From Croceitalea marina (lineage in GTDB: Bacteria > Bacteroidota > Bacteroidia > Flavobacteriales > Flavobacteriaceae), in contig NZ_JBHULB010000008.1 in assembly GCF_042684265.1 (NCBI RefSeq), forward strand, positions 124,001 to 188,000: a stretch of 64,000 nt of DNA. Reading direction: 5' to 3'. The position numbers were made by a program, and so were the translations under genes. The notes beneath the pieces were generated by a model, which was not told where the DNA came from, did no database searches, and saw only the letters and a list, made by a program, of their open reading frames with translations. Below, in pieces: positions 8,480 to 18,109 of this stretch (its first letter is position 1; every line of letters begins with the position of its first letter).

Positions 8480-9598
8480 ATGAATCTAAATATAGCTTTA
8501 TTACCTGGAGATGGTATTGGACCAGAGGTGTTAAACCAAGCTGTGAAATGTTTACAGGCTGTTGAAGAAACCTTTAACCATACCTTTGTGTATAAAGAAG
8601 CCCCGGTAGGTGCAATTGCCATCGATAAAACCGGCAATCCCTTACCAGATAAAACCTTACAACTATGTAAAGATGCCGATGCTGTACTGTTCGGTTCTAT
8701 TGGGGATCCAAAATATGACAATGACCCTAAGGCAAAAGTTCGTCCAGAACAAGGCTTATTAAAATTGCGCAAAGAATTGGGACTTTACACCAATGTAAGA
8801 CCTGTAAAGGTTTTTCCGACCTTAATAGGCAAATCTCCCTTAAAAGAAGAAATTATTTCTGGTACTGATTTCACCATTTATCGTGAATTAACCGGTGGAA
8901 TATATTTTGGAGAAAAAAAGTTGAATGAAGAAGGTACTATAGCTTCAGATTTATGTGAATATTCTGAAAAAGAAATAAGTAGAATTGCGCATTTAGCTTT
9001 TAAGGCGGCAAAGAATAGACGAAATAAACTTACCCTTGTCGATAAGGCTAATGTATTGGAGTCATCTCGGCTTTGGCGCAAGGTGGTTACTAAAATTGGT
9101 GAAAGCTATCCAGAAGTAGAATTAGATTTTCTTTTTGTAGATAACGCAGCAATGCAGGTTATTTTAAATCCGAATCAATTTGATGTCGTATTGACCGAAA
9201 ATTTATTTGGTGATATTATTTCAGATGAGGCAAGTGTAATTGGTGGGTCTATAGGTTTATTGGCATCGGCGTCCATAGGAGATGAGAATGCCCTTTTCGA
9301 GCCAATTCATGGTTCTTATCCGCAGGCAAAAGGAAAAGATATTGCCAACCCTGTTGCATCTATTCTTTCGGCTGCAATGCTTTTAGAACATTTTCAACTC
9401 TTTGAAGAAGCAATGGCTATTCGCGAAGCAGTCGACAAAGCATTACAAAAAGGAATTGTTACTCCCGATTTAGATGAAAAAAGCAACTTCGGAACAAATC
9501 ATGTTGGTGATTTTATTGCAGACAATATCGTAGATAATGATGATGATCTTAACATCAACGATGAAAATATTGGTTTAGGAAAATCAACGATTATCTAA
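8480..9598 (+). CDS. leuB: 3-isopropylmalate dehydrogenase
   Basis: Oxidatively decarboxylates 3-isopropylmalate with NAD to 4-methyl-2-oxopentanoate, the last operon-encoded step before transamination to leucine. Family motifs: LPGDGIGPEV at the N-terminus, RELTGGIYFG near residue 136, and the metal- and NAD-binding regions LFGDIISDEAS and EPIHGSYPQAKG. The chain is 372 residues, slightly long because of an acidic, Asn-rich tail after about residue 350 (ending GLGKSTII) that is not part of the standard fold. It closes the leu operon; the stop abuts the convergent TlpA-like gene with only one base between. Confidence 0.96.
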   Translation: MNLNIALLPGDGIGPEVLNQAVKCLQAVEETFNHTFVYKEAPVGAIAIDKTGNPLPDKTLQLCKDADAVLFGSIGDPKYDNDPKAKVRPEQGLLKLRKELGLYTNVRPVKVFPTLIGKSPLKEEIISGTDFTIYRELTGGIYFGEKKLNEEGTIASDLCEYSEKEISRIAHLAFKAAKNRRNKLTLVDKANVLESSRLWRKVVTKIGESYPEVELDFLFVDNAAMQVILNPNQFDVVLTENLFGDIISDEASVIGGSIGLLASASIGDENALFEPIHGSYPQAKGKDIANPVASILSAAMLLEHFQLFEEAMAIREAVDKALQKGIVTPDLDEKSNFGTNHVGDFIADNIVDNDDDLNINDENIGLGKSTII

Positions 9599-9599
9599 A

Positions 9600-10823
9600 T
9601 TACTCACTTAACAATTCCGTTAGTGTCTCGTTGAATTCCTTTTTGAATTCTTCATGTTTTTCTAAAGTTGCAGGACCGTTGAAACCTGTATGTATCTTGT
9701 GTATATTTCCTTTTTTATCTATGTAAATGGTGGTAGGATAAGACAATACATGATTAAGCATAGGTAATTTTTCATTGGCCAACACTTTATCGGAGCTACC
9801 AAATTGGGCCAACAATATTGGATAAGGAACCCCAATCCGTTTTTTTAAACGGTCTATGCCTTCAAACGCTTTTTCTTCTGTTTTTGCATATTCAAAAGCC
9901 AAAGCAATGACTTTCAAATCAGGGTTTGGGTTGTTTTTTAGATAATCAACGTAAAACTTGGTCTCATCTAAGCAATTCGGACACCATGTACCCATAATCT
10001 GTACTAAAACCACTTTATTGGCAAACTCTTTATCTGCCAAACTGGTAAACTTCCCATCCGCATCCGGAAAAGTAAAATCTAGCTTTTCATAACCTTCCTT
10101 TATATAAGTTAACGTATTTGCATCAGCTAGTTCAAAAGCTTCATTACGCCTCGCTTTAAAGTTTTCAATACTATGATTGCCAGAGTAAAAAACGCCCCCT
10201 AAAGTTGAATCTGTTGCTGTAGCATTAAAAAGAAAAACATGAGCCCCATCAAAAGTCGATAGTTTTAACTCATTTCCATCTACAACACCTTCTAGGTATC
10301 TGTAATCACCTGTATTCGTTCTAAAGGTGCCTATTACCTTATCATCTTCTTGGGCGAAAATTCCCTTTGCTGGGTAAGGACTCTCGCCATCAAAATCGAA
10401 GTTAACCTCCCATATTCCTGATAAATTTACTTTAGGCTTTTCTGATACTTTAAAACGAGGTCTGTCCCCAAGTTTTGCATAAAATGGTACGACCCGATCT
10501 AAACTCTCTTTAATAAAATTGCCTTTTATTTCATTATCAGAAAATTTCCCTGCAATATATCCTTCAAAAATTGGCATCTGAATTTTAATCGAATCCTTAT
10601 AAAATTCAAACTCATCTATAAGTACTCTTTCATCGGCATTTCTTACCTCCATAGCAAAGCTACCTGCATTCTCCGTTAAAGTGAAATTAAAAGGCAATTG
10701 TTGATCTTCAGCGACCTTCATATTAGCCCACCACTCCCCTTCGCTTAATTTTACCTCTTTCTCTTCTTTACAAGAACTAATTACGCTTAAGAGCACTATC
10801 AAAATAGACAATCGTTTCATCAA
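9600..10823 (-). CDS. TlpA-like thioredoxin-domain lipoprotein
   Basis: A 407-residue predicted lipoprotein with a lipobox (VISSC) after the signal peptide. The middle region (about 25-240) is beta-rich and of unknown role. The C-terminal third is a TlpA/ResA-like thioredoxin fold with an intact redox motif, WCPNC at residues 280-284, and the cis-Pro region YPTTIYI near 366. Members of this family reduce or oxidise disulfides on the periplasmic face of the envelope, for example in cytochrome maturation. The specific client is not evident from neighbours (leuB and pheT). Confidence 0.85.
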   Translation of the reverse strand: MMKRLSILIVLLSVISSCKEEKEVKLSEGEWWANMKVAEDQQLPFNFTLTENAGSFAMEVRNADERVLIDEFEFYKDSIKIQMPIFEGYIAGKFSDNEIKGNFIKESLDRVVPFYAKLGDRPRFKVSEKPKVNLSGIWEVNFDFDGESPYPAKGIFAQEDDKVIGTFRTNTGDYRYLEGVVDGNELKLSTFDGAHVFLFNATATDSTLGGVFYSGNHSIENFKARRNEAFELADANTLTYIKEGYEKLDFTFPDADGKFTSLADKEFANKVVLVQIMGTWCPNCLDETKFYVDYLKNNPNPDLKVIALAFEYAKTEEKAFEGIDRLKKRIGVPYPILLAQFGSSDKVLANEKLPMLNHVLSYPTTIYIDKKGNIHKIHTGFNGPATLEKHEEFKKEFNETLTELLSE

Positions 10824-10900
10824 CTCATATTTTTTTCAATTATATCGAAAAAATATGGCTCTACTTACATTTTTACCGAAATCTTTGCATAGAAAGTAGA

Positions 10901-10931
10901 TTGAATGTGAGTTGGCAATGTTTTATATTTG
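10901..10931 (+). promoter_or_regulatory. pheT promoter, Bacteroidota type
   Basis: A TTG at 10901-10903, a 20-base spacer, and TATATTTG at 10924-10931 match the Bacteroidota -33/-7 promoter consensus. The ATG of pheT is 20 bases beyond the -7 element, giving an expected leader of about 15 bases. Confidence 0.7.
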
Positions 10932-10950
10932 CAAACTTTAAAACTGACCA

Positions 10951-13359
10951 ATGAAGATTTCGTACAACTGGTTGAAGCAATTTTTGCAATTGGACTGGGA
11001 GGCAGAAAAAACCGGAGAACTTTTAACCGATTTAGGACTCGAGGTTGAAGGTATTTCCAATTTTGAATCTGTTAAGGGAGGCCTTGATGGAGTTGTAGTG
11101 GGCCATGTACTTACCTGCGAAAAACACCCGAATGCCGACCGGCTTAAATTAACAACTGTTGATATCGGCCAGCAAAATCCTGTTCAAATCGTTTGTGGCG
11201 CGCCTAATGTAGCTTCAGGTCAAAAAGTGCCAGTTGCTACAATAGGCACTACACTTTATACCAATGAAAATGAAGCGTGGCAGATAAAGAAAGGTAAAAT
11301 AAGAGGTGAGGTAAGTCACGGGATGATATGTGCGGAAGATGAACTTGGTCTCGGAAAAAGTCATGATGGAATCATGGTTCTTGATGAGAAATTGAAACCC
11401 GGAACTCCTTGCAAAGACATTTTTGAGATTGAAAATGACCAGGTGCTCGAAATAGGTCTTACGCCCAACCGCTCTGATGCTATGAGTCATTTTGGTGTAG
11501 CAAGAGATTTAAAGGCTGGGCTAGAGCAACAAGAAATAACCAAGGAACTTATAACGCCATCGACCAGTACATTTTCTATTGATAATCGTTCATTGAAGTT
11601 TGATGTAGAAGTAGAAAATAATGAGGTCGCTCCGAGGTATTGTGGTGTTACCATCAGCAATCTTCTGGTACAAGAATCACCTACTTGGTTAAAAAACAGA
11701 TTAAAAGCTATAGGCCTATCGCCCATAAACAATGTAGTGGACATTACCAATTATGTTTTACATGAATTAGGGCAGCCTTTGCACGCCTTTGATGCTGCAA
11801 AAGTCAAAGGAAATAAAGTAGTTGTAAAAACACTTCCAAAGGGTACCAAATTTACCACACTTGATGATGTTGAAAGAGAACTACATGAAGATGATTTAAT
11901 GATTTGCGATAACGAAAAACCGATGTGTATTGCAGGAGTTTTTGGCGGCAAACATTCAGGTGTCACCGCAGATACTACTTCTATTTTTCTTGAAAGTGCT
12001 TATTTTGATGCTGTTTCCATAAGAAAAACTGCAAAGCGGCACGGACTAAATACCGACGCTTCCTTCAGGTTTGAACGAGGAATAGATATTAAGACTACTG
12101 AATACGCCTTAAAACGTGCAGCACTATTGATTAAAGAGGTCGCCGGAGGAGAAATAACCTCCGATATTGTTGATTTATACCCAAAAAAGAAAGATGATTT
12201 TCAGGTTTTTTTAACTTTTGAAAAGATTTATAAATTGATAGGTCAAGAAATACCTAAAGACAAAATTAAATCTATTCTAAGCTCACTTGAAATCAAGGTA
12301 AACAATGTTACAGAATCTGGTTTAGGGCTTACCATTCCTTCGTATCGTACCGACGTTCAAAGAGAAGTCGACGTAATTGAAGAAATTTTAAGGGTTTACG
12401 GGTACAACAACATAGATTACAAAGAAAAATTTACAGCCTCTATCGCTCGAACCTCGAAATTTGAAAATCATAAATTACAAGATGTAATCGGTGACCTGTT
12501 GGCGTCTAGAGGTTTTTACGAAATCATGACCAACAGTTTGGTGCCTAACGAATCTTATAAAGAAGATTCCAATGTTACCATGCTAAATCCTTTAAGTACA
12601 GATTTAGGAGTGCTTCGAGAATCCATGTTATTTTCTGGTTTAACTGCTATTGCGCATAATCAAAATAGGAGAAAGCAGAATTTAAGATTATTTGAATTTG
12701 GTAAGACCTATTTGAAACATAACAATGGTTTTCAAGAAGATATCCATCTGTCTTTGTTTGTTACCGGTAATCAGTTCGAAAATAATTGGTCAGTGCTCAA
12801 CACCCCTTCGGGTTTTTATTATCTGAAAGGTATTTCAGAGGCAATTTTGAGAAGAATTGGAGTTCAAGGGTATCAGCAAGTAGAAACGAAGGAAGCACTA
12901 TTAACCGAGGGCATAACCTTCGAAAAAGATGGTAAAACAATCGTATCATTAGGTATTGCCAACAAAAGTTTTGTTAACAAGCTTGGTATTAAAAGTGAGG
13001 TGCTTTTTGCTGATTTTAATTGGGACTTACTACAATCATTTGCAGCAAGCAATAGTATTTCTTATCAAGAAATTCCGAAATTTCCGGAAGTAAATCGGGA
13101 CTTTGCATTGTTATTGGACGAAAAAATACAATTTAAAGATTTGCACGACATCGCATTTAAAACGGAACGGAAGTTTTTGAAAAAAGTAAATTTATTTGAT
13201 GTCTATACAGGCAAGAACTTACCTGCGGGCAAAAAGTCCTATGCTGTAAGTTTTACACTGCTAGACACCTCTAAGACTTTAACAGATAAGCAAATAGATA
13301 AAATTATGTCTAAGCTGCAGAATGCCTACGTTGAGCAGTTGGGAGCAGAGTTAAGATAA
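10951..13359 (+). CDS. pheT: Phenylalanyl-tRNA synthetase beta subunit
   Basis: The beta chain of the alpha2-beta2 phenylalanyl-tRNA synthetase, 802 residues, full length. Domain order can be followed: the EMAP-II-like tRNA-binding domain (VVVGHVLTCEKHPNADRL, about 45-160), the B3/B4 editing region (about 215-390, with the catalytic-like core containing ASFRFERGID), the B5 domain, the class II-like pseudo-catalytic core (about 490-680), and the C-terminal anticodon-binding FDX-ACB domain (from about 710: FPEVNRDFALLLDE). pheS is not in this window, so the two subunits are encoded apart. The gene has its own clear promoter. Confidence 0.97.
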   Translation: MKISYNWLKQFLQLDWEAEKTGELLTDLGLEVEGISNFESVKGGLDGVVVGHVLTCEKHPNADRLKLTTVDIGQQNPVQIVCGAPNVASGQKVPVATIGTTLYTNENEAWQIKKGKIRGEVSHGMICAEDELGLGKSHDGIMVLDEKLKPGTPCKDIFEIENDQVLEIGLTPNRSDAMSHFGVARDLKAGLEQQEITKELITPSTSTFSIDNRSLKFDVEVENNEVAPRYCGVTISNLLVQESPTWLKNRLKAIGLSPINNVVDITNYVLHELGQPLHAFDAAKVKGNKVVVKTLPKGTKFTTLDDVERELHEDDLMICDNEKPMCIAGVFGGKHSGVTADTTSIFLESAYFDAVSIRKTAKRHGLNTDASFRFERGIDIKTTEYALKRAALLIKEVAGGEITSDIVDLYPKKKDDFQVFLTFEKIYKLIGQEIPKDKIKSILSSLEIKVNNVTESGLGLTIPSYRTDVQREVDVIEEILRVYGYNNIDYKEKFTASIARTSKFENHKLQDVIGDLLASRGFYEIMTNSLVPNESYKEDSNVTMLNPLSTDLGVLRESMLFSGLTAIAHNQNRRKQNLRLFEFGKTYLKHNNGFQEDIHLSLFVTGNQFENNWSVLNTPSGFYYLKGISEAILRRIGVQGYQQVETKEALLTEGITFEKDGKTIVSLGIANKSFVNKLGIKSEVLFADFNWDLLQSFAASNSISYQEIPKFPEVNRDFALLLDEKIQFKDLHDIAFKTERKFLKKVNLFDVYTGKNLPAGKKSYAVSFTLLDTSKTLTDKQIDKIMSKLQNAYVEQLGAELR

Positions 13360-13363
13360 ATTG

Positions 13364-13933
13364 CTAAATTCTTGTTGGTGGTAAGATAACACTATCGATT
13401 TCGTGCATGATACCATTACCCCTTGTAGAATCGGCTACAGTTATCATAGCAGAATTACCCATACTATCTGTCAAAATAATGTCGATGCCACGCATTGTAG
13501 CTGTTATTTTATCGCCTTGAATAGTCGTGAAAGTCGTTTTTCCTTTGCCCCTACATAAAGCTTTAAGAATACTAGAGGCTGTAAGTTTTCCCGGAACAAT
13601 GTAATATTTTAAAACTGATTTCAATTGATTCTTGTTGTCGGCATTCAGCATAGCCTCAAGCTTGGTTTTTGGAAGTTTCAAGAACGCGTTATCAGATGGG
13701 GCAAAAATGGTGAATGGTCCACTTTCCTCTAACAAATCATTTAAATCCGTAGCATTATAGGCAGCTAGTAAGGTTTTGTGATTGTCAGTCGCTATTGCTT
13801 CTTTAATATTCGTGTTTTCCTTTGAGACATATACTCCAGAAGGTATGGCAGCAAGACTTTTATTCTGGGAGAATCCAAAGTTAACGATAACAAATAGTAC
13901 AACAAAGCAGGTGACAGTTTGGGGGAATTTCAT
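13364..13933 (-). CDS. Fasciclin-domain secreted protein
   Basis: A 189-residue secreted protein with a signal peptide (about 1-22, ending in FGFSQ) and one fasciclin (FAS1) domain covering about residues 45-185. The H1 box is recognisable as TIFAPSDNAF and the later box as GNGIMHEIDSVILPP. FAS1 domains mediate cell-surface adhesion and are common in flavobacteria as single-domain secreted proteins. Two cysteines are seen, one in the signal peptide and one in the mature chain (LCRGKGK). It converges on pheT with 4 bases between stops. Confidence 0.88.
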   Translation of the reverse strand: MKFPQTVTCFVVLFVIVNFGFSQNKSLAAIPSGVYVSKENTNIKEAIATDNHKTLLAAYNATDLNDLLEESGPFTIFAPSDNAFLKLPKTKLEAMLNADNKNQLKSVLKYYIVPGKLTASSILKALCRGKGKTTFTTIQGDKITATMRGIDIILTDSMGNSAMITVADSTRGNGIMHEIDSVILPPTRI

Positions 13934-14116
13934 TTAAAAATACTTAGTGTTTCGTTCTATACCGTTATTGCTATTCATCGATGAAATACCAAAAACATCG
14001 GTAAGATAGCTTTTTACTTCATATTTTGGGGGTATGAACCATGTAGTTCATAGAAATTAACAAAATATTAACTTTTTGACATTTGTACCGCTTCGGAAAT
14101 AAAAATTGTATTTGAC

Positions 14117-14124
14117 TAACTTTG
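14117..14124 (+). promoter_or_regulatory. -7 element TAACTTTG
   Basis: An exact TAnnTTTG match ending 18 bases before the ATG at 14143; a well-placed TTG -33 element is not obvious. Its position makes the in-frame upstream TTG at 14122 an unlikely start codon. Confidence 0.45.
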
Positions 14125-14142
14125 AAAAAAAGCCAGAAAAAG

Positions 14143-14862
14143 ATGATACTTCCCAAAACTGATATTGAGGATAAGTTACTGCTTACCAAAAACAAATTGG
14201 TTTCTAACGATACCATTTTATTGGAAGTGCAGCAACTCTTAGAAAAAGATTTTGAGATAGAAAGCGAAATTGAAAATCGTCTCTCTCAACCTTCAAAAAA
14301 TGTTGAAAATGCATTTGATTTTGAACTTTTAGAAACTGAGAGAATCTATCACATTGAACAAATCAAAAAAATCTGTACTGATTATCGATTGCGTTTTTTA
14401 GACTCTAAATACTTTAAAGGAGAAATTCCGCAAAGCGCAATATCTAAAATCAAACACCTAGAAAAAGCCCACGCAATAAGTTTAGAGGGTTTTAAAATGA
14501 TGGCACCATCAAAATTATTCAAACTTGAAGATAAGGATGACCCACTTTTATTTGCCCCAATAGGCAACGGTTACTATTATCTGATTCACAAATGGGGTAA
14601 TGACCTGCATCCTTTAAGAAAGTTATTGGTGTGGCCTTTTAGGGGTATGGTAAATCTTACCATTACCACCTTGATAATCAGCTATTTTGCTACCTTTTTG
14701 GTTCCTGATGGGTTGTTTTCCAAATCAGGTTCAAATGCACAATTCTGGATTTTATTTTTCTTTATGTTCAAAACAATCGGTGCAATTGTTATCTACTATG
14801 GTTTTGCACAGGGGAAAAATTTTAACCCGGCAATCTGGAATAGTAAATATTTCAACGCATAG
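14143..14862 (+). CDS. Inner-membrane protein of unknown function
   Basis: A 239-residue protein. The first 150 residues are charged and helical, with an acidic coiled-coil-like stretch (LLEKDFEIESEIENRL). They are followed by two predicted membrane segments, about residues 175-195 (LTITTLIISYFATFLV) and 205-230 (FWILFFFMFKTIGAIVIYYG). I recognise no catalytic motif. I chose the ATG at 14143 because the upstream in-frame TTG lies inside a -7 promoter element. The stop codon directly abuts the stop of the convergent ABC-F gene. The topology suggests a large cytoplasmic N-domain anchored by a hairpin. Confidence 0.65.
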   Translation: MILPKTDIEDKLLLTKNKLVSNDTILLEVQQLLEKDFEIESEIENRLSQPSKNVENAFDFELLETERIYHIEQIKKICTDYRLRFLDSKYFKGEIPQSAISKIKHLEKAHAISLEGFKMMAPSKLFKLEDKDDPLLFAPIGNGYYYLIHKWGNDLHPLRKLLVWPFRGMVNLTITTLIISYFATFLVPDGLFSKSGSNAQFWILFFFMFKTIGAIVIYYGFAQGKNFNPAIWNSKYFNA

Positions 14863-16491
14863 TTAGACCGTTACAGCATACATTTTTTTGCGCTGCTCTT
14901 TGATGGATTTATCCGACATATATTCATCAAAGGTCAAGTGCCTATCAATGGCGCCATTTGGGGTCAACTCGATAACTCTTGTAGCCACAGTTTGAACAAA
15001 CTCATGGTCATGCGTAGTCATTAATATGGTACCCTTAAAGTTTTTAAGGCTGTTGTTAAATGCTGTTATACTTTCTAAGTCTAAATGATTGGTGGGTTCG
15101 TCTAACAATAATACATTGGCACGTAATAACATCATTCTACTCAACATGCAACGTACTTTTTCTCCCCCTGAAAGCACGGTCGACTTCTTTAGCGCCTCTT
15201 CTCCACTAAAGAGCATTTTTCCTAAAAACCCCCTTACGTAAACCTCTTCTCTTTCTTCTTCAGTTTTTGTCCATTGACGCAACCAATCTACCAAATTCAT
15301 ATTGGCATCAAAATATTTTTCATTATCTGCTGGCAAATAAGATTGTGTGGTGGTGATGCCCCATTGAAACTTTCCAGAATCAGCTTTTTTATCTCCAGCA
15401 ATTATTTCATAAAAAGCGGTCGTAGCTCTAGAATCCTTAGAAATAATGGCAACCTTATCCCCTTTAGCGAGGTTAATATCTACATTGGCAAATAATAAAT
15501 CACCATCCTCTGAACTGGCGGTTAGTTTTTCAACATTCAAAATTTGATCTCCCGCTTCTCGCTCTCTATCGAAAATGATTGCTGGGTATCTTCTACTAGA
15601 GGGTTTGATATCATCTGCCTTTAATTTATCCAACATCTTTTTACGAGAAGTTGCTTGCTTGCTCTTAGCTACGTTAGCACTGAAACGAGCGATAAACTCT
15701 TGTAGTTCTTTAGCCTTTTCTTCAGCTTTTTTGTTTTGCTGAGCACGTTGCCTAGACGCCAACTGGCTGCTCTCGTACCAAAATGTATAATTACCCGAGT
15801 AAAGGTTAATCTTGCCAAAATCAATATCTGCAATATGCGTACAGACAGCATCTAAAAAGTGTCTGTCGTGTGAAACCACAATAACCGTATTGTCATAATT
15901 AGCCAAGAAGTGCTCTAACCAACTTATAGTTTCATAATCCAAATCATTGGTGGGCTCATCCATTATCAGTACATCTGGACTACCGAAAAGCGCTTGAGCA
16001 AGTAATACCCTTACTTTTAATTTAGAGTCCATATCCGCCATGGTGGTGTAGTGCAAGTCTTCGGTGATGCCCAAGTTTGATAATAGCGCCGCTGCATCAC
16101 TATCGGCATTCCAGCCGTTCATTTCTTCAAACTGCACCTGCAACTCCCCTATTTTCTCGGCATTTTCATCGGTATAATCGGCGTACAAGGCATCAATCTG
16201 CTTTTTAATTTCAAATAAAGGTTTATTGCCCATAACCACAGTTTCTAGAACAGTAAACTCGTCATAAGCATTGTGGTTTTGCTCGAGTATAGACATTCTC
16301 TTGCCAGGTTCTAAATGAACATGCCCAGAAGTTGGATCGATTTTATTGGCTAATATTTTTAAAAAAGTAGATTTACCCGCTCCATTGGCCCCTATAATTC
16401 CGTAGCAGTTGCCCTCTAAAAAAGCAACATTTACTTCATCAAACAAAACTCTTTTACCGAATTGAACAGATAGATTAGATACTGAAAGCAT
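14863..16491 (-). CDS. ABC-F family ribosome-associated ATPase, YbiT-like
   Basis: A 542-residue soluble protein with two ABC ATPase domains and no membrane segment. Walker A motifs are GANGAGKST near residue 34 and a degenerate IISKDSRATTAF around 350 in the second domain. The signatures LSGGEKVRC and the Walker B motifs LIMDEPTNDLD and LLLDEPTNHLD are clear. The linker between domains is long, charged and helical (about residues 235-305), and the segment SSRRYP matches the YbiT subgroup. ABC-F proteins act in the ribosomal E site to rescue or tune translation, and some give antibiotic protection; YbiT-like members are mostly housekeeping. The second Walker A lacks the usual GxGKS/T, which is worth noting. 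Confidence 0.9.
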   Translation of the reverse strand: MLSVSNLSVQFGKRVLFDEVNVAFLEGNCYGIIGANGAGKSTFLKILANKIDPTSGHVHLEPGKRMSILEQNHNAYDEFTVLETVVMGNKPLFEIKKQIDALYADYTDENAEKIGELQVQFEEMNGWNADSDAAALLSNLGITEDLHYTTMADMDSKLKVRVLLAQALFGSPDVLIMDEPTNDLDYETISWLEHFLANYDNTVIVVSHDRHFLDAVCTHIADIDFGKINLYSGNYTFWYESSQLASRQRAQQNKKAEEKAKELQEFIARFSANVAKSKQATSRKKMLDKLKADDIKPSSRRYPAIIFDREREAGDQILNVEKLTASSEDGDLLFANVDINLAKGDKVAIISKDSRATTAFYEIIAGDKKADSGKFQWGITTTQSYLPADNEKYFDANMNLVDWLRQWTKTEEEREEVYVRGFLGKMLFSGEEALKKSTVLSGGEKVRCMLSRMMLLRANVLLLDEPTNHLDLESITAFNNSLKNFKGTILMTTHDHEFVQTVATRVIELTPNGAIDRHLTFDEYMSDKSIKEQRKKMYAVTV

Positions 16492-16509
16492 TTCTCAATT
16501 AATTTTCTG

Positions 16510-16541
16510 CAAAAATAGACAAAATTAATCCCCCCCACCAA
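16510..16541 (-). promoter_or_regulatory. Promoter of the ABC-F gene
   Basis: On the minus strand a TTG (complement of 16539-16541) is followed after 21 bases by TATTTTTG (complement of 16510-16517). The ATG at 16491 follows 19 bases later. The spacer contains a run of G. Confidence 0.6.
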
Positions 16542-16626
16542 CTGTATTACTTGAGGAAAAACCTAAAAAAAGTATGGTTTTACAACATTTAACTAGCTAT
16601 TAACAGCGCACCTTTCTACGGATTAT

Positions 16627-16634
16627 TAGATTTG
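16627..16634 (+). promoter_or_regulatory. -7 element TAGATTTG
   Basis: An exact TAnnTTTG match 18 bases before the ATG at 16652; no clear TTG at the expected -33 distance. Confidence 0.4.
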
Positions 16635-16651
16635 TTACGATAAGATAATTT

Positions 16652-18073
16652 ATGGAAAGAGCTTTACTCTACCTAACATTTTGTTTTTTAGCATCTTGCG
16701 CTCATAAACCCGATACTGGGAATACGGTTTATTTTGCAGGTGAAATTGTTAACCCAACCAGTGATTATGTCGTTTTGTATAAAAATGACGTAGTAGTGGA
16801 TTCTGCAAAACTTGACACTAGCAATAGATTTTCTTTTTCTTTAGAGAACATAGAAGAAGGGCTGCATCACTTTGATCACACCCCAGAACTGCAATATGTT
16901 TATCTCGAAAAAGGAGATAGTTTGATTATACGCCTAAATACGCTTGCTTTTGACGAGTCATTGGTTTTTTCCGGTTCAAATGAAGAGGTCAATAACTTTC
17001 TTTTAGAAATGTTCTTGAATTATGAAGATGAAGAACAACTTGTTTACTCTTACTACGCATTAGATCCTGAAAAATTTAGCGGTAAAATAGATTCTTTGCG
17101 TCTTCAAAAATTGGAAGAATTAAATACGCTTAACATAGATAAAACCATTTCTAAAGGAGCTTTTGACATGGCCAAGGCCTCAATAGATTATAACAGTTAT
17201 ATCTACAAAGAAAAATATCCTTTTATTCACAAGAAGAAATCTGGTGAAGAAACAATTCATAGGCTAGATTCAAGCTTTTACGATTATCGAAAAAATCTAA
17301 ATATCAATCTTAAAGAGCTTACGTATTTTAGACCCTATTATAATTACGTAAATAATAGATTTGGCAACCTCTCTTATATGGTCTGTGCCCAAAATTGTGG
17401 TATGGAGAAAAAAATGTCTTCAAAAGACCATTTGCATTTAAATCAACATAAAATGCACTTGATAGATAGTTTGGTAAAAGAAGAATACTTAAGAAATAAC
17501 CTCTTTAGAAATGTTGCCATGGATTATTTATTGAAGGTTCACGAGGTAAATAATGAATGTAACCAGTTTATAGACAAGTTTAAAGAACTTTCTGAAAATG
17601 AGGCGCATATTGCAGAAATAAATCATTTATATAATGGCATAAAGGCCCTTCAGCCCAAAGAAAGTATTCCTGATTTAGCCATCTTGAGTGTAGAAGGTGA
17701 TACTGTGCATATGAAGGATATTTCGAAAAATAATCACACTGTTTTTTACTTCTGGACAGGAGACCAAAAACGGCATTTTAGAAACGTTCTACGGCATGTA
17801 AAAAAATTAGAAAAGCAGCACCCTGAATACCTTTATGTCGGAATCAACCTTAGAACTTCTGAAGATAAATGGCTGTCGATGCTCAATGAACAGGCTATCG
17901 ATAAGAAGCTTCAATACAGAAGTTTTGATTTTGGTGAAATACAAGAATCATTAATTATCAATAACCTTAGCAAATGTGTGATTACAAAAGACACGGTTAT
18001 TGTAGATGCTTTCGCCAATGTGTTTACCCGTAACCCATTTGTTGGGCAACAAAAAACCTTGACTGCAAAATAG
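16652..18073 (+). CDS. Thioredoxin-like-fold lipoprotein without redox cysteines
   Basis: A 473-residue predicted lipoprotein (lipobox LASC, Cys at about residue 16). Residues 28-110 look like the beta-rich DUF4369-type domain that precedes TlpA-like thioredoxin domains in Bacteroidota, and the middle is helical. The C-terminal 125 residues follow the thioredoxin fold (HTVFYFWTGDQKRHF, then LYVGINLRTSEDKW), but the position of the CxxC redox pair reads WTGDQKRH with no cysteine. A disulfide redox role is therefore unlikely; a binding or structural role in the periplasm is inferred. Confidence 0.65.
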   Translation: MERALLYLTFCFLASCAHKPDTGNTVYFAGEIVNPTSDYVVLYKNDVVVDSAKLDTSNRFSFSLENIEEGLHHFDHTPELQYVYLEKGDSLIIRLNTLAFDESLVFSGSNEEVNNFLLEMFLNYEDEEQLVYSYYALDPEKFSGKIDSLRLQKLEELNTLNIDKTISKGAFDMAKASIDYNSYIYKEKYPFIHKKKSGEETIHRLDSSFYDYRKNLNINLKELTYFRPYYNYVNNRFGNLSYMVCAQNCGMEKKMSSKDHLHLNQHKMHLIDSLVKEEYLRNNLFRNVAMDYLLKVHEVNNECNQFIDKFKELSENEAHIAEINHLYNGIKALQPKESIPDLAILSVEGDTVHMKDISKNNHTVFYFWTGDQKRHFRNVLRHVKKLEKQHPEYLYVGINLRTSEDKWLSMLNEQAIDKKLQYRSFDFGEIQESLIINNLSKCVITKDTVIVDAFANVFTRNPFVGQQKTLTAK

Positions 18074-18109
18074 CCAAGGTTTATCTATCTTATTAAGATT
18101 CTTAAAAGT

